From DASRAJ01 sp039920305 (lineage in GTDB: Bacteria > Bacteroidota > Bacteroidia > Chitinophagales > UBA10324), in the NCBI GenBank assembly GCA_039920305.1, contig JBDSEA010000111.1, positions 1 through 8,486 of the forward strand: a stretch of 8,486 nucleotides of DNA, written 5' to 3'. The translations under genes were made by a program, and so were the position numbers. Below the pieces are notes generated by a model, which was not told the origin of the DNA, made no database searches, and saw only the letters and a program-made list of their open reading frames with translations. The stretch's first letter is position 1, and the number at the start of each line of letters is the position of its first letter. This document shows positions 6,667 to 8,486 of the stretch, in pieces.

Positions 6667-8178
6667 ATGAGAGCTAAAAAATACATCAGTCAATTTTTTT
6701 TAATAGTGCTTTTCTCGAGTACCCAAGCTCAAAATATTTGGACTCAAAAAGCAGATTACGGCGAAGTTACTTACTATGCAACTGCATTTAGTATCGGAGG
6801 CAAGGGTTATATAGGATTAGGTTATTTTGCCAATAGCAATCATTTATGGGAATATGATCCGGTTTTAGACATCTGGACACAGGTTGCAGATTTCCCTGGA
6901 GACAAGAGAGATGGTTATGCAGCAAGCTTTTCAATCGGACTTAAAGGCTATGTTGGCACAGGATATATTTCTGCAACTGGTAAAGGACTGAAAGATTTTT
7001 GGGAGTATGATTCTGAAAGCAATACATGGACCCAAAAAGCTGATTTCGGAGGAGGAAAAAGAATTGATGATGTCGGATTTTCCATTGAGGACAAAGGGTA
7101 TATTGGATTAGGCTTCGACAACAATTACATAAACCAACAAGACCTCTGGGAGTATGATCCGTCAACTGATGTGTGGACACAAAAAGCAGACTTTAGCGGA
7201 GGTCCAAGAGCTGGCGCGGCTGCGTTTACAATTGAGGGCAAAAGTTATGTAGGTGGCGGCGCTAATGATACTGCTTATTTAAAAGATTTTTGGGAATATG
7301 ATCCATCGGTTAATGTATGGTACCAAAAGGCGGACTTTGGTGGGTTGCCAAGAGAACGTCCGGTTGGATTTTCAATTGGCAATAAAGGTTACATAGGCAC
7401 CGGATTTAGTTACGATAAATCTACGCATAGTAACCATTTCTACAAAGATTTTTGGCAGTATGATGTTTCAAATAATACCTGGGTTCAAGTGGCTGACTTT
7501 GGTGGAAAAGCACGAGTTGGTGCTTCAGGATTTTCTATCAATGGAAAAGGATATGTGGGCACCGGAGATACCCTGGATGAGATTTTTAAAGATTTCTGGG
7601 AGTATTCACCAGATACTTCCTCAACTTGTGAAATTGCAGCAGGAGAATATGCCAATAATATCACAAGCAACTCAGCAATCTTAAACTGGAACTTAGAAGA
7701 TGGCGCTGAGGGCTACAAGATCCGGTATAAAATCTCCGGCACCAGTGAGTGGACAAAGAGAACCACTTCAAAAGATCATAAAAAAATTACCGGACTTTCC
7801 TCGGGTACGAAGTACGTCTGGGAAATAAAAACTTACTGCACGATTGCGCCCAACGTAACTTCCGACTGGAGCGATAAGCAGTATTTCACAACTTTATCTG
7901 CGAAGATGGGTAGCGAAGAAGCAATTGCTTCCCTTCAGGTTTTCCCAAACCCCTTCTTAACTTCAACCACAATTTCGTTTTCTCTTGCAGAAAACTCTCA
8001 GGTCACCATCGACCTTTTTGATTTAGCAGGAAGAAAAATTGAAACAGTTCTTCACGGGAATTTGGAAGCCGGAATAAACTCAGTGAATTTGAGCCGGGAT
8101 CAGCTTGACGCCGGAATTTATCTTCTCCGGATAAAAGCAAACGAAGAATCATCAGCCGTGAAAATTGTCATCGAATAA
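6667..8178 (+). CDS. Secreted six-blade Kelch propeller protein with Fn3 and type A T9SS sorting domain
   Basis: The 503-residue protein starts 14 bases after the previous stop, so co-transcription is likely. The signal peptide is residues 1-21 (FFLIVLFSSTQA|QN). Six Kelch repeats follow at about 23-68, 69-119, 120-168, 169-216, 217-270 and 271-318. Each reads W-x-Q-x-ADF-GG-x-R ... FSI-x-x-KGY-x-G-x-G ... KDFWEYDP, the usual Bacteroidota Kelch/galactose-oxidase-like propeller signature. An Fn3 domain spans about 321-416 (CEIAAGEY ... IRYKISGTSEW ... ITGLSSGTKYVWEI), and a type A CTD spans 423-503 (LQVFPNPF, DLFDLAGRKIET, GIYLLRI). Kelch domains generally bind proteins or glycans; no catalytic copper-site pattern of galactose oxidase is evident, so a binding role is inferred. 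Fn3 and CTD closely match those of the upstream gene, while the propellers are of different families. T9SS export is expected. Confidence 0.95.
   Translation: MRAKKYISQFFLIVLFSSTQAQNIWTQKADYGEVTYYATAFSIGGKGYIGLGYFANSNHLWEYDPVLDIWTQVADFPGDKRDGYAASFSIGLKGYVGTGYISATGKGLKDFWEYDSESNTWTQKADFGGGKRIDDVGFSIEDKGYIGLGFDNNYINQQDLWEYDPSTDVWTQKADFSGGPRAGAAAFTIEGKSYVGGGANDTAYLKDFWEYDPSVNVWYQKADFGGLPRERPVGFSIGNKGYIGTGFSYDKSTHSNHFYKDFWQYDVSNNTWVQVADFGGKARVGASGFSINGKGYVGTGDTLDEIFKDFWEYSPDTSSTCEIAAGEYANNITSNSAILNWNLEDGAEGYKIRYKISGTSEWTKRTTSKDHKKITGLSSGTKYVWEIKTYCTIAPNVTSDWSDKQYFTTLSAKMGSEEAIASLQVFPNPFLTSTTISFSLAENSQVTIDLFDLAGRKIETVLHGNLEAGINSVNLSRDQLDAGIYLLRIKANEESSAVKIVIE
7939..8127 (+). repeat. Copy 2 of the duplicated type A CTD segment
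   Basis: This is the partner of 6413-6601, at the same position in the Kelch gene, ungapped and about 83% identical by hand count. The differences are clustered toward the 3' part (SRELLAS versus SRDQLDA). Confidence 0.8.
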
Positions 8179-8202
8179 TTATAACTCCAAAGCAATCTCA
8201 TC

Positions 8203-8486
8203 ATGAAATCAAGCAAATATTTTCTTGTCATACTGTTCATCATAAAGTTTTTAAATTCTTCGGCACAAACTTTTGAAAGTTCACAAATAACTGCCAGCAC
8301 TTTGATCGCCTCATCGTTCATTAACGATAGCACAGGTTGGTTCGCAGACAACAATGCTAAAATTTGGCATACAACTGATTCCACTCAAACATGGGATTCC
8401 CTTGCAATTGGAAAATATTTTTTGAAACTCGATTTCGCCAATAACCTTAGAGGATTCGCCATCACAAAGGACAGTGCTTATAAAAC
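8203..8486 (+). CDS. Secreted Ycf48/BNR-like propeller protein, 3' partial
   Basis: The ATG at 8203 lies 24 bases after the Kelch gene stop, and the frame is open to the window end (94 codons seen). Residues 1-21 form a signal peptide (MKSSKYFLVILFIIKFLNSSA|QT), very like those of the two upstream genes. Residues about 40-86 read DSTGWFADNNAKIWHTTDS, then QTW, then LDFANNLRGFAIT. This matches the Ycf48-like/BNR repeat pattern, in which GW-x-x-G-x-x-G-x-I-x-x-TTDGG-x-TW is followed by a V-x-F-x-x-x-x-x-G start of the next blade. In Bacteroidota this fold is common in secreted proteins carrying a T9SS CTD; a photosynthetic role is not implied. From its neighbours I predict an Fn3 and/or type A CTD at the missing end. 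No other frame on either strand in this stretch looks like a real gene. Confidence 0.85.
   Translation, partial: MKSSKYFLVILFIIKFLNSSAQTFESSQITASTLIASSFINDSTGWFADNNAKIWHTTDSTQTWDSLAIGKYFLKLDFANNLRGFAITKDSAYK

Noticed and set aside
6941..8384. Frames overlapping the Kelch gene and the last gene (minus 6941-7180, 7485-7670, 8118-8384; plus 7460-7684)
   Set aside because: They are shadows of the Kelch gene and of the partial Ycf48/BNR-like gene; none has a plausible domain.
1..8486. Defence, mobile-element or biosynthetic system
   Set aside because: No nuclease, helicase, transposase, integrase, toxin-antitoxin or enzyme signature is visible; all genes are secreted or outer-membrane proteins.

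Overview
The window reads as part of a Bacteroidota chromosome, probably a Chitinophagales/Sphingobacteriales-like or related environmental lineage. The evidence is protein-based: a type B (CHU_C, gliding-motility-associated) C-terminal domain, a PorP/SprF-family outer-membrane protein, and two clear type A type IX secretion system (T9SS) sorting domains. Signal peptides ending in A|Q and A-rich translation starts without Shine-Dalgarno sequences also fit. All supported genes are on the + strand. I see no RNA gene, CRISPR array, transposase, phage gene or defence gene.

Region 1 (2-4480) is a secretion pair. A very large adhesin-like protein enters from the left (5' end missing). Its visible 1087 residues are three PKD domains, ten tandem Ig-like/PKD-like units of about 75 residues, and a CHU_C domain. 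Downstream lies a PorP/SprF-family protein, the kind of partner type B cargo is known to need for secretion and surface attachment. The 183 bases between them are open in the adhesin frame but look non-coding (CACCATTCA-type low-complexity repeats), so I place the PorP/SprF start at 3449, not 3293.

Region 2 (4481-4714) is a 234-base spacer. It holds a perfect 16-base A/T palindrome and no convincing promoter or terminator.

Region 3 (4715-8486) is a tight run of three secreted beta-propeller-type proteins with spacers of 14 and 24 bases. The first has a seven-repeat 'DGG(Y)' propeller and the second a six-blade Kelch propeller. The third, cut by the window end, starts like a Ycf48/BNR propeller. 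The first two share an Fn3 plus type A CTD tail that is about 83% identical at the DNA level over 189 bases, although their propellers are unrelated. This suggests a family built by swapping N-terminal heads onto a common tail.

Together the genes describe cell-surface or secreted, probably adhesive or binding proteins exported by T9SS. Nothing here is clearly a new class of system. The most interesting points are the head-swapped propeller cluster and the adhesin/PorP pairing.
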